Source: a virus
Length of the DNA stretch: 20,951 nt
Virus record (IMG/VR): IMGVR_UViG_3300022934_000242
Span: 1-20,951 of that record
Strand: one strand, 5' to 3'
The stretch's first letter is position 1, and every line of letters begins with the position of its first letter. Below the pieces are notes generated by a model. It had not been told where the DNA came from and ran no database searches. It saw only the letters and a program-made list of their open reading frames with translations. Below, piece by piece: positions 5,339 to 11,103 of the stretch. Made by a program: the position numbers and the translations under genes.

Positions 5339-5785
5339 ATGATACTAACAGCAAACAGTGAAGGCGGCTGGGAAAATCCCAAGCCGGGAATGCATCAGGC
5401 CGTGTGCGTTGATGAGATTGAGAAGAAAGACCAAGAGACTAACTTCGGCAAGAAGGATCAGGTCTGGCTGGTGTTCCTACTCGATCAGAAGAAGAGCGAT
5501 GGATCGCCAATGGTGATGACGCGCAAGTACGCCGCGACGCTTCACGAGAAGGGTGCCTTACGCAAGGACTTGAAGTCTTGGCGCGGTGCAGACCTGACAG
5601 CCGATGAGATGGCTTCATTCGATACCGCTCGACTGGTTGGCGCACAGGCTCAACTCAACATCGAGGAGTTCCAGAAGTCTGACGGCACGCCCGGTACGTC
5701 CATTGGAGCAATCCTGCCACCGGCTGACGGCCAGAACGTAGACGGTTCTGGGTACGAGAAGAAAAACGAAGACCCTGATTGGTAA
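5339..5785 (+). CDS. Phage ssDNA-binding/recombination-associated protein (DUF669-like)
   Basis: A 148-residue protein with the pattern of small phage replication/recombination proteins that lie next to exonucleases: an N-terminal beta segment (GMHQAVCVDEIEK), QVWLVFLLDQKKSDGSP, the stretch LHEKGALRKDLKSWRGADLTADEM, a strand with AQLNIEEF and an acidic tail (EKKNEDPDW). An acidic C-terminal tail and OB-like strands suit a protein that binds ssDNA and partner enzymes. It stands 3 nt before a RecB-like exonuclease, fitting a recombination pair. I assign it by overall resemblance, not by a catalytic motif. Confidence 0.65.
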   Translation: MILTANSEGGWENPKPGMHQAVCVDEIEKKDQETNFGKKDQVWLVFLLDQKKSDGSPMVMTRKYAATLHEKGALRKDLKSWRGADLTADEMASFDTARLVGAQAQLNIEEFQKSDGTPGTSIGAILPPADGQNVDGSGYEKKNEDPDW

Positions 5786-5788
5786 GCC

Positions 5789-6577
5789 ATGACTCTTTTC
5801 GTGAAACCGGACGGCGGCGGTCATTGGTATTCAGCCGATGGTCAGCCGAGGTATGAGGCCACCTTGCGCGATGCGCGTAAGGAAAATCTTCTCCCAAGTC
5901 CGACTAGCATTCTTTCGATTGTACATAGCTCCGGGCTGGAGCGTTGGAAGCTGAACCAAGCAATCAGTGCAGCCGTGGAATTGCAGCGCGGCGAAGCTGA
6001 AAGCGAGGAAAGCTACGGTCGCCGTCTGGTTGAGCGAAGTGAGAATCTGCGAAACGAAGCAGCACGCCTTGGCACCGAGGTGCATGACGGCATCGAGCGA
6101 ATGATTGGTGGACGGCTCTGGAATGAGCGTTGTCCTATACAGCAGAAGTTTAGCCTCTGGGCCGCCGACAACATCAAGGCGCAGGAGTGGACTGAACGAG
6201 TGCTGGTCAATCACAAGCTCGGTGTCGCCGGTAAGGCTGACGCCATGATCTACTTCAAAGGCAAGGCCGCCGAGGTATGTGGTGACGGCCCGGTGCTGGT
6301 CGATTGGAAGACTCAAAAAATGAAGAAGAGCCGTGCCAAGGTGCCGGTATATAAACCGACCTATTATAATAAATGGGTCATGCAGCTCGCCTTCTATCAG
6401 AGCTGCGAAATGGTTCCGCCACCCGTTGTCAGTGTTGCGATCAACACGACCGAGGCGGAGGAGCCGTACCTCAAGCTGTGGACGCCTGAAGAGGTGGCCG
6501 AAGCGTTTGAGGCATTCAAGGCCGCACTCAAGCTGTGGCAGTACGAGAAGAACTACAAACCAAACAAGGAGATATAA
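5789..6577 (+). CDS. RecB/Cas4-type PD-(D/E)XK exonuclease
   Basis: A 262-residue nuclease with RecB-family marks: H99 in LGTEVHDGIE, D151 in GVAGKADAM, D172-W-K174 in VLVDWKTQ and the Q199LAFYQ204 helix. This arrangement is typical of phage RecB-like exonucleases that resect double-stranded ends for recombination or replication. The upstream ssDNA-binding-like gene is 3 nt away, so the two probably form a resection/annealing system similar in logic to lambda Red. The start is ATG 5789. No iron-sulphur cysteine cluster is evident. Confidence 0.85.
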   Translation: MTLFVKPDGGGHWYSADGQPRYEATLRDARKENLLPSPTSILSIVHSSGLERWKLNQAISAAVELQRGEAESEESYGRRLVERSENLRNEAARLGTEVHDGIERMIGGRLWNERCPIQQKFSLWAADNIKAQEWTERVLVNHKLGVAGKADAMIYFKGKAAEVCGDGPVLVDWKTQKMKKSRAKVPVYKPTYYNKWVMQLAFYQSCEMVPPPVVSVAINTTEAEEPYLKLWTPEEVAEAFEAFKAALKLWQYEKNYKPNKEI

Positions 6578-6578
6578 A

Positions 6579-6911
6579 ATGTATAGAGTTAATGTAGAAG
6601 GAATAGTCCGTGGCGTTGCAAGGGTTTATCACCTACGCCCGGAAGCTATTATGGGACGCAGCCGAATCAACAGCCGGGAATATCCGCTGGTCGAGGCGCG
6701 TTGGGTAGCGATGATGATTACATGGAAGGCGTTCGGCTGTCATTACTCAGAGACAGCAAGAGCGTTTGGCCGTGATCACGGCACCATTATGCACGCCAAG
6801 AAAAGGCTAGAAGAGCAGTTGTCATACGACAAGCGGCTGGCTGTTAGGTGGTCGCAGTTAAAGCATCTTGCTTACGAAAATGACTACGATGACTACGACT
6901 ACCAGATATGA
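6579..6911 (+). CDS. Stand-alone DnaA domain IV-like DNA-binding protein
   Basis: A 110-residue protein whose residues 15-82 read as the DnaA C-terminal DNA-binding domain: HLRPEAIMGRSR, then YPLVEARWVAMMI, SETARAFGRDHGTIMHAKKRL. The segment FGRDHGTIMHA (63-73) matches the DnaA signature (GRDHSTV.HA). No AAA+ domain is present, and the protein starts at an AAGGAG-preceded ATG (6579), so it is not a truncated reading of a longer ORF. DnaA domain IV binds DnaA boxes. A free copy could target the phage origin, compete with host DnaA or regulate transcription. The C-terminus is acidic and Tyr-rich (ENDYDDYDYQI). Confidence 0.8.
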   Translation: MYRVNVEGIVRGVARVYHLRPEAIMGRSRINSREYPLVEARWVAMMITWKAFGCHYSETARAFGRDHGTIMHAKKRLEEQLSYDKRLAVRWSQLKHLAYENDYDDYDYQI

Positions 6912-7066
6912 AAAACGGCAAGGGCAGTAGCCCACGCAATAACCATTCACCAGAGTATCGTAAGAACTACGATCTAATATTTAATAAGGAGAAAAATGAA
7001 CGCACCAACAAAATCCGATCTGGAACACATCAGCCACATTCAAAACGAGTTCGTCGAGCTGGTTGA
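6908..7066 (+). CDS. Small conserved GKG.SPR-type phage protein
   Basis: A 52-residue ORF coupled to the DnaA-like gene by ATGA. It begins MKNGKGSSPRNNHSPEYRKNYDLIF, a pattern I recall from a widespread family of very short phage proteins (GKG..PR...Y..NYD.IF) of unknown role. The tail is strongly basic. It overlaps the next gene (6996) by 71 nt in another frame, so its C-terminal third may not be conserved. Confidence 0.5.
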   Translation: MKNGKGSSPRNNHSPEYRKNYDLIFNKEKNERTNKIRSGTHQPHSKRVRRAG

Positions 7067-7304
7067 TATGAAATATAAGTTTGGTATCCGTGAACATGGC
7101 GGTCACCTGTGGGAGAAGCCTCTAGACACTGAGGCACTAATGGAGGCAGTCGATCAGGTTACATATCTAATCACTCTACGCGATCAGATTACGAAAGCCT
7201 GTGAGCTTGCTCAGATGGGATATGAGGGGGAGTCAGATGCGCGGGATTCCTGCTACAAGATCCTGCAAACGCTGGGCCGTAAGATCGATAAAATCGAAGC
7301 CTAA
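6996..7304 (+). CDS. MazG-like all-alpha protein (putative nucleotide pyrophosphohydrolase-like)
   Basis: A 102-residue helical protein with EHGGHLWEKP..TEALMEAVDQVTYLITLRDQI. Phage MazG-like proteins show a similar YR.G..EHGG.LW...L..EA.DE..D...YLLTLR pattern, where the acidic residues bind metal and hydrolyse NTPs. Here one canonical position is Q (AVDQ) and not E, so activity is uncertain. AAGGAG at 6985-6990 sets the start ATG 6996. It may act in nucleotide-pool control, or be a non-catalytic relative. Confidence 0.5.
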   Translation: MNAPTKSDLEHISHIQNEFVELVDMKYKFGIREHGGHLWEKPLDTEALMEAVDQVTYLITLRDQITKACELAQMGYEGESDARDSCYKILQTLGRKIDKIEA

Positions 7305-7308
7305 CAAA

Positions 7309-7392
7309 GTGAGCTACAAAGACTTCGAGCTATGGGCCGACCTGCTGTTCGCTTTTGCGTTCTGCTACCTGATCTACATGCTGCTCCGATGA
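7309..7392 (+). CDS. 27-aa single-span membrane microprotein
   Basis: A GTG-started ORF of 27 codons. After a short polar start (VSYKDFELWAD), residues 12-26 are hydrophobic (LLFAFAFCYLIYMLL), closing with R. The stop overlaps the next start as ATGA (7389-7392), the coupling used across this block, which favours real translation. It begins 4 nt after the upstream gene stops. Too short for family assignment. Many phages encode such tiny membrane proteins, some toxic or lysis-related. It could also be a chance frame bridging two genes. Confidence 0.4.
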   Translation: MSYKDFELWADLLFAFAFCYLIYMLLR

Positions 7393-7865
7393 ACCAGCCG
7401 ACTGTAACCCTGAGTGCGAGTGAGTGCGCCGTGGCGCAGATGCTGGCATCGATGCGTTACATGACGGCACGGGCCGCCGGTCAGGTCAACCTGAAGCAAG
7501 GCAGTCAGTCACCCCACATCACCGACCTTGAAGGCATGGCCGCAGAGCTGGCTTTCGCCAAGCACTTCAACGTCTGCCCTGACATGGCGATCCGCCCTGT
7601 TAGCGGCGGGCATGATGCCGTGCTGAAGGGCAAGACGGTGGACGTGAAGGTCACGAAGTACCCTGAAGGTCAGCTACTGGCCCACACGAAGAAGAAGCCA
7701 GCCGACAGCGACGTGTACGTCCTGCTGGTTGGTGAGATGCCGACCTACCGTATCGCCGGGTACGCCAAGGCCGATGAACTGATCAACCCGGCACAACTAA
7801 CAGACTTGGGCTATGGGCCGGTTTACGCCCTACCCCAAGACAGACTGAGGAGGTTTAAGAAGTGA
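7389..7865 (+). CDS. PD-(D/E)XK-like phage protein
   Basis: A 158-residue protein with E53 in GMAAELAFAKHF, D76 in GGHDAVL, D85-V-K87 in TVDVKVTKY and later strands (DVYVLLVGE, YRIAGYA). That is the E...D...DxK arrangement of PD-(D/E)XK nucleases, seen in conserved phage proteins near replication genes. I chose ATG 7389 over an in-frame upstream ATG at 7332 because 7389 overlaps the previous stop and the upstream part overlaps the microprotein. Substrate unknown; the fold also serves non-nuclease roles. Confidence 0.65.
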   Translation: MNQPTVTLSASECAVAQMLASMRYMTARAAGQVNLKQGSQSPHITDLEGMAAELAFAKHFNVCPDMAIRPVSGGHDAVLKGKTVDVKVTKYPEGQLLAHTKKKPADSDVYVLLVGEMPTYRIAGYAKADELINPAQLTDLGYGPVYALPQDRLRRFKK

Positions 7866-8668
7866 GTCTGAAAGCATCAGCATGGGCGTGGGAGCAGTCT
7901 ATCCCCGGAACCCAGAAACTCGTGCTACTAGCACTGGCCGATTACGCAGGCCGAGACAACGCATCAGCATGGCCTAGCGTCACAACGCTGGCCGAGAGAT
8001 GCAGCATAGCCGAACGGACTGTGGGCCGCTCTTTGACGGCATTACAGGAGTCCGGTTTAATCGAAATTGAGGCCCGACCGAACAAGACAAACGTCTATAA
8101 ACTGGCCGGCTTGGGGTGTCAGAGTGACGGTACCATACCGTCAGAGAGTCGGTACCGTACCGACAATGTGACACCCCGTCAGAATGACACCCCCCGTCAC
8201 AGTGACGGTACCGTACCGTCACAGTGTCCTGCCGGTACCGTCACAGTGACACCCGAACCGGTACTTAACCGTAAGGAACCGGTAAATAATATATGTGATG
8301 ATCAAGTAGAGGCTTTGTATGACGCCTACCCTCGGAAGGCCGGCAAGCCGAATGCCCTGAAGGCCATCAAGGCGGCCCTCAAGCGGGAGGCGGCCAAGAA
8401 GGAACACGGCTTGTCCTACAAAGCCCTTTTAGAAAAAACGAAACTCTGGGCCACGGCCTGCCAGCAGAAGATTGCCGCCGACCCGGAGTCAGCCAAGTAC
8501 ATCAAGCACCCGGCCACTTGGTTCAACCAGCAGTGCTACCATGAAGATACAGCCGAGTGGGGCATCGAGCCGAAACGCCGGAGCCAGCAAGACCGGGAAA
8601 CCGAAGCCTACCTGAAACGAATCGAACGAGAAACCGCTGCGGATCTTGCAGCCATCCAAGACCTATGA
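7862..8668 (+). CDS. Phage replication initiator, lambda-O-like (HTH_36 N-terminus)
   Basis: A 268-residue initiator. Residues 5-83 form a winged HTH typical of phage O-type proteins: PGTQKLVLLALADYAGRDNASAWPSVTTLAERCSIAERTVGRSLTALQESGLIE. Residues 86-148 are a low-complexity polar linker. The C-terminal part (DAYPRKAGKPNALKAIKAAL... HPATWFNQQCYHED) matches the end of many phage replication proteins that contact helicase or helicase loader. The DNA that codes for the linker holds the inverted-repeat cluster at 8116-8282. The start is GTG 7862, overlapping the upstream stop by 4 nt. No helicase gene follows, so a host helicase or a gene outside the window is implied. Confidence 0.8.
   Translation: MSLKASAWAWEQSIPGTQKLVLLALADYAGRDNASAWPSVTTLAERCSIAERTVGRSLTALQESGLIEIEARPNKTNVYKLAGLGCQSDGTIPSESRYRTDNVTPRQNDTPRHSDGTVPSQCPAGTVTVTPEPVLNRKEPVNNICDDQVEALYDAYPRKAGKPNALKAIKAALKREAAKKEHGLSYKALLEKTKLWATACQQKIAADPESAKYIKHPATWFNQQCYHEDTAEWGIEPKRRSQQDRETEAYLKRIERETAADLAAIQDL
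8116..8300. other. Probable phage replication origin inside the initiator gene
   Basis: Repeated inverted repeats share the core GGTACCRTACC. Arms GACGGTA/TACCGTC around CCA lie at 8126-8142, GTCGGTA/TACCGAC around CCG at 8148-8164, and GTGACGGTA/TACCGTCAC around CCG at 8202-8222. A further half-site GGTACCGTCAC is at 8233-8243. CCGTCAC-A-GTGACGG (8194-8208) and two TGACACCCC copies (8169-8177, 8185-8193) interleave. An AT-rich stretch (TAAATAATATATG, 8283-8295) follows directly. Iterons in the middle of the initiator gene followed by an AT-rich unwinding element is the organisation of lambda ori in gene O. Confidence 0.75.
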
Positions 8669-9015
8669 GCCAAGAACATAAATGCCCACACTGCAAATGC
8701 CCGGTACACGTTGACGAACCTACCGACTACCCAGCCATCAGGGTTGCCCAATTTAGGAGCATGGTTCATTGCGATGAATGTTTCCGGCTGAAGGAAGCAC
8801 AGCTCAAGTGCAACGAGCGTATCAACATGATAAACGACCAGCTACGCTTCGCAACCGACTCCCAGCAGATCGACAAGCTATCCGGCAGCCTCAAGGCGCA
8901 GTACAGCAGCCGGAAGCTAATCGCGGAAAAGCTCGAACGGAAGCTGCGAATAAATCGTCCAACTTCAGAACAAAACGCCGTTGCCAAGTCAGCGAATGGT
9001 TCGTTACCTTGGTGA
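8665..9015 (+). CDS. Zinc-ribbon and coiled-coil hypothetical protein
   Basis: A 116-residue protein with two cysteine pairs, CPHCKC near the start (residues 7-12) and CDECF at about 36-40. It probably forms a zinc ribbon, followed by a long helical, coiled-coil-like region (LKEAQLKCNERINMINDQLR... KLIAEKLERKLR). Coupled by ATGA to the initiator gene. A zinc ribbon with a helical tail suits a protein or nucleic-acid contact role in replication. No known family is recognised. Confidence 0.65.
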   Translation: MSQEHKCPHCKCPVHVDEPTDYPAIRVAQFRSMVHCDECFRLKEAQLKCNERINMINDQLRFATDSQQIDKLSGSLKAQYSSRKLIAEKLERKLRINRPTSEQNAVAKSANGSLPW

Positions 9016-9016
9016 C

Positions 9017-9028
9017 GGTGTTAACACC
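9017..9028. repeat. 12-bp palindrome GGTGTTAACACC
   Basis: A perfect palindrome just after the zinc-ribbon gene. The identical 12-mer occurs at 4289-4300 inside the lytic-enzyme gene. It may be a protein-binding site, or coincidence. Confidence 0.25.
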
Positions 9029-9087
9029 TAGCCGTTAATGGCGCGAGAATGCGTTCTAAGCGGCTTTTGCAAGGAGGATGGGAAAAC

Positions 9088-9348
9088 ATGAGTGCCAACC
9101 AACAGAAGGCCAAGAAGCACACGTTTATCAGCGTGGCAACTTGCGAAGTTTGCGAGTGCAAAATCGTGTTCCACGAGAATGTCGAGGTAACCGCTCCAGC
9201 CGGCAAAGCAAGGGACGCCGCCATCAACGCATTTCGCCGCACAATCAGTTTCATGCTTCAGGACGAACACCCGCTCTGCGAGGAGTGCGAGCTGGAGCTG
9301 GCCGCCATGTTCGCTGCCGGACTATTCGATGAGGGGGAAGATGAATAA
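9088..9348 (+). CDS. Small two-CxxC hypothetical protein
   Basis: An 86-residue protein with CEVCEC in the first third and CEEC near the end, consistent with one zinc site. The middle (VTAPAGKARDAAINAFRRTISFML) is a probable helix, and the end is acidic (LFDEGEDE). AAGGAGG at 9071-9077 supports ATG 9088, not the in-frame 9049. The stop overlaps the next ATG by 1 nt. It is the second Cys-rich protein in a row after the initiator. Function unknown. Confidence 0.65.
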   Translation: MSANQQKAKKHTFISVATCEVCECKIVFHENVEVTAPAGKARDAAINAFRRTISFMLQDEHPLCEECELELAAMFAAGLFDEGEDE

Positions 9349-9524
9349 TGACGCCAGAACAACGGGCGGAGTGGCAGGCGGTCGCCAAGCTGATGCTGCG
9401 GGACAACCCACGCCGGTACACATCAAGCGAAGTGGAGTCAGTGATGATCGGGTGCAAGCAGATACCGGAGCTACAGGAGCCGCTAAAGGCGTTCTTGCAG
9501 CAAGTAAAGAAGAAACGCCGCTAG
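9348..9524 (+). CDS. Hypothetical 58-aa helical protein
   Basis: A short ORF whose ATG overlaps the upstream TAA by 1 nt. The product is charged and helical, with normal protein composition: MTPEQRAEWQAVAKLMLRDNP, then SSEVESVMIGCKQIPELQEPLKAFLQQVKKKRR. A second open frame covers the same bases (from ATG 9341) but translates to Gly/Ala/Thr-rich sequence that looks like a shadow. For this reason I start the following HTH gene later. Function unknown; the basic C-terminus may bind nucleic acid. Confidence 0.6.
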   Translation: MTPEQRAEWQAVAKLMLRDNPRRYTSSEVESVMIGCKQIPELQEPLKAFLQQVKKKRR

Positions 9525-9577
9525 GCCCGGCACCAGAGCTGGCTACGGTTGATCAGGAGGGTCAGGCGATACAGGTA

Positions 9578-10060
9578 GTGCAGCCAGAGCGTGGATCAGG
9601 CAGCAGGATGCCATACGAGACGTACAGGTCGATTGTGCTGCTCCTGCGGGAAGGCGTGCCAGTCGTTAAGGTGTCCGACCGCTACGGTATCGCCACAACC
9701 ACCATCCACGAGGTCAAAGCACGCCACGCCGACATCATCCCGACCCACAAGGATCTGATGGCTCGCAAGTCCGAGAATCTGCGCGAGGTACTGTCTGACA
9801 AGATGACGGAAGCCGTCCAGAGCGGCAGGATGTCTCCCAACCAATATGCGTTCACTTACGGTGTGGTTTCTCAACATTACCTGACCGAAACAGGGCAAAA
9901 TCAGCAGAAACACGAACATATCCACGTTTCCCTCGATAAAAACGACCTCGGAAGCCTGCTTTCCGGGCTAGGCGGCAGCAAACCAGACGAGAAATCTGTA
10001 TCCGGCACGCATTCTGACCCACAAAAACAGGAAGATCCTGAAAACAGAGCAAAACCGTGA
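9578..10060 (+). CDS. HTH protein, candidate small terminase subunit
   Basis: The frame encodes a helix-turn-helix segment MPYETYRSIVLLLREGVPVVKVSDRYGIATTTIHEVKARH, then helical stretches (MARKSENLREVLSDKMTEAVQSGRMSPNQYAFTYGVVSQHYL) and a polar C-terminus. An HTH protein lying before the large terminase is the usual place for a small terminase subunit, which recognises packaging sites. The start is uncertain: GTG 9578 (160 aa) follows AGGAGG at 9555-9560 at long spacing, ATG 9608 lacks a ribosome site, and the frame is open back to 9341, where it would overprint the 58-aa gene. A DNA-binding regulator is the alternative. Confidence 0.6.
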   Translation: MQPERGSGSRMPYETYRSIVLLLREGVPVVKVSDRYGIATTTIHEVKARHADIIPTHKDLMARKSENLREVLSDKMTEAVQSGRMSPNQYAFTYGVVSQHYLTETGQNQQKHEHIHVSLDKNDLGSLLSGLGGSKPDEKSVSGTHSDPQKQEDPENRAKP

Positions 10061-10108
10061 CCAAACGCACCCCAACATATGGTATGGTCAAAAAACGACA
10101 CCACAAGA

Positions 10109-10127
10109 GGGGGCGGGGGGAGGGTGG
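10109..10127 (+). other. G-run tract with quadruplex potential in a 171-bp gap
   Basis: The gap 10061-10231 has no gene. It holds G5-C-G6-A-G3-T-G2 on the + strand (10109-10127), four adjacent G-runs that could fold as a quadruplex, followed by GCGCGATTTTTGGGCGGC. Placed between the HTH gene and the terminase region, it might mark a packaging or regulatory site; no repeat or promoter is clear. Confidence 0.35.
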
Positions 10128-10231
10128 CGCGATTTTTGGGCGGCAGTTTCGACGGATTGGTGGGGTAATTTAATTTTTGCAAATAGCCAGCCACACGGCA
10201 GGCCGAACTAACAGAAAAACGGGAGAAACGG

Positions 10232-10621
10232 ATGGTACGAGAAATCGATCTAGCAGAACACACGGGAGTCGCGAGGGCGGAACTGCGTAACTTACGCCGG
10301 GAGGCGGTGGGCGAGAAGCATTGGCTACTGTTTGGCAAGTCAATCGTATGGACTGATACTGGCCTGAGATGGCTGTCTGAGCGTCTTTCGGTGGATCTGG
10401 GTGACATTTTACCGGAGCAGCCTGCTGAACGCGCAGCGGTCGTTTTGAGGGCGAGAATACTGAACCCTCGATTGATCCGGGTGGTGGTTGATGGTGAGCG
10501 TGAGCCTAGCTTGGCTAATGTGGGCGATAATCGGCTGTATAAGCCGGATATGCGTGTTTTGGTACGGAAGGAGGGCAATGGGTATGTCGGGCCGAGGCGA
10601 CCGAAAATGGCAGGCGACTGA
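10232..10621 (+). CDS. Hypothetical protein with N-terminal HTH-like segment
   Basis: A 129-residue protein preceded by GGGAG (10220-10224) before ATG 10232. The first 50 residues (IDLAEHTGVARAELRNLRREAV..KHWLLFGKSIVWTDTGLRWL) resemble a MerR/phage-type winged HTH. The second half is beta-rich and basic (RLIRVVVDGEREP, LYKPDMRVLVRKEGNGYVGPRRPKM). It could be a DNA-binding packaging or late-regulation protein. The next gene begins inside its 3' end. Not recognised as a named family. Confidence 0.6.
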   Translation: MVREIDLAEHTGVARAELRNLRREAVGEKHWLLFGKSIVWTDTGLRWLSERLSVDLGDILPEQPAERAAVVLRARILNPRLIRVVVDGEREPSLANVGDNRLYKPDMRVLVRKEGNGYVGPRRPKMAGD

Positions 10622-10784
10622 GGGCGAGTATACGGGGTTTGTGCCGCACTCTGACTGGCCGACCATCGAGGAGTGTAAGCAGTTTAACCGTCGTGCGGAG
10701 GCGTGGCTGCGAAAACGTGGCGAACAGACGGGAATTGACGATTTGAAGTTTGGCAAACAATCTGATGAAGCCGGTACGGACTAG
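10584..10784 (+). CDS. Hypothetical 66-aa protein
   Basis: Starts at ATG 10584 (or 10578) behind AAGGAGGG at 10567-10574, so translation begins within the preceding gene, overlapping its last 38 nt. The product reads MSGRGDRKWQATEGEYTGF, WPTIEECKQFNRRAEAWLRKRG, ending in an acidic/basic tail. Helical C-terminal half, no motif. The frame is open upstream to 10488 but that part overlaps the HTH gene. Function unknown. Confidence 0.55.
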   Translation: MSGRGDRKWQATEGEYTGFVPHSDWPTIEECKQFNRRAEAWLRKRGEQTGIDDLKFGKQSDEAGTD

Positions 10785-10844
10785 AGGCGTGAGAGAGTCG
10801 CGCACATGGGGTTTTCTATGCGTTCTGCGTGTAGCTCCTGACCT

Positions 10845-10930
10845 CATTAGTGAACACTGTACCGGCCCTTCTGTTTGCCGCTCACTTTCTGGTAATTCTG
10901 ATCGGCAACCTGTTTTGCCGCTCACTAATG
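10845..10930. repeat. Nested inverted and direct repeats in the gap before the terminase genes
   Basis: In the 154-bp gap 10785-10938, CATTAGTGA (10845-10853) is matched by its exact inverse TCACTAATG (10922-10930). TTTGCCGCTCACT occurs twice (10874-10886 and 10914-10926), 40 bp apart. The element sits directly upstream of the zinc-ribbon and large terminase genes, where phages often carry a packaging or late control site. A small mobile remnant is another possibility. Confidence 0.4.
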
Positions 10931-10938
10931 GATGACAA

Positions 10939-11103
10939 ATGAAGTGCTGGCACTGTCAATCTGAGCTTATATGGCAGAGTGACCATGATCTGGAGGATCT
11001 TGGCTGGGACAGGGGCGGAATACTGACTGAGTTCAAGTGTTCTAAATGCCCTGCCGAGGTAACCGTAATTTTACCTGATGAATCTGGAACCGAAGACACC
11101 TGA
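10939..11103 (+). CDS. Small zinc-ribbon phage protein upstream of terminase
   Basis: A 54-residue protein with CWHC at the start and CSKC later, a compact zinc ribbon: MKCWHCQSELIWQSDHDLEDLG, FKCSKCPAEVTVILP. The pattern MKCW.C...LIW..DHD.ED.G is one I recall as a common tiny gene in marine and other podoviruses and siphoviruses, of unknown function. It overlaps the terminase start by 26 nt, so the two are probably co-translated. Confidence 0.7.
   Translation: MKCWHCQSELIWQSDHDLEDLGWDRGGILTEFKCSKCPAEVTVILPDESGTEDT

Noticed and set aside
9901-10578. 225-aa minus-strand ORF
   Set aside because: Ser/Arg-rich shadow across three + strand features including the G-tract; no ribosome site.
10750-10935. 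61-aa + strand ORF
   Set aside because: No ribosome site, composition unlike a protein, and it covers the repeat element in the gap before the zinc-ribbon gene.
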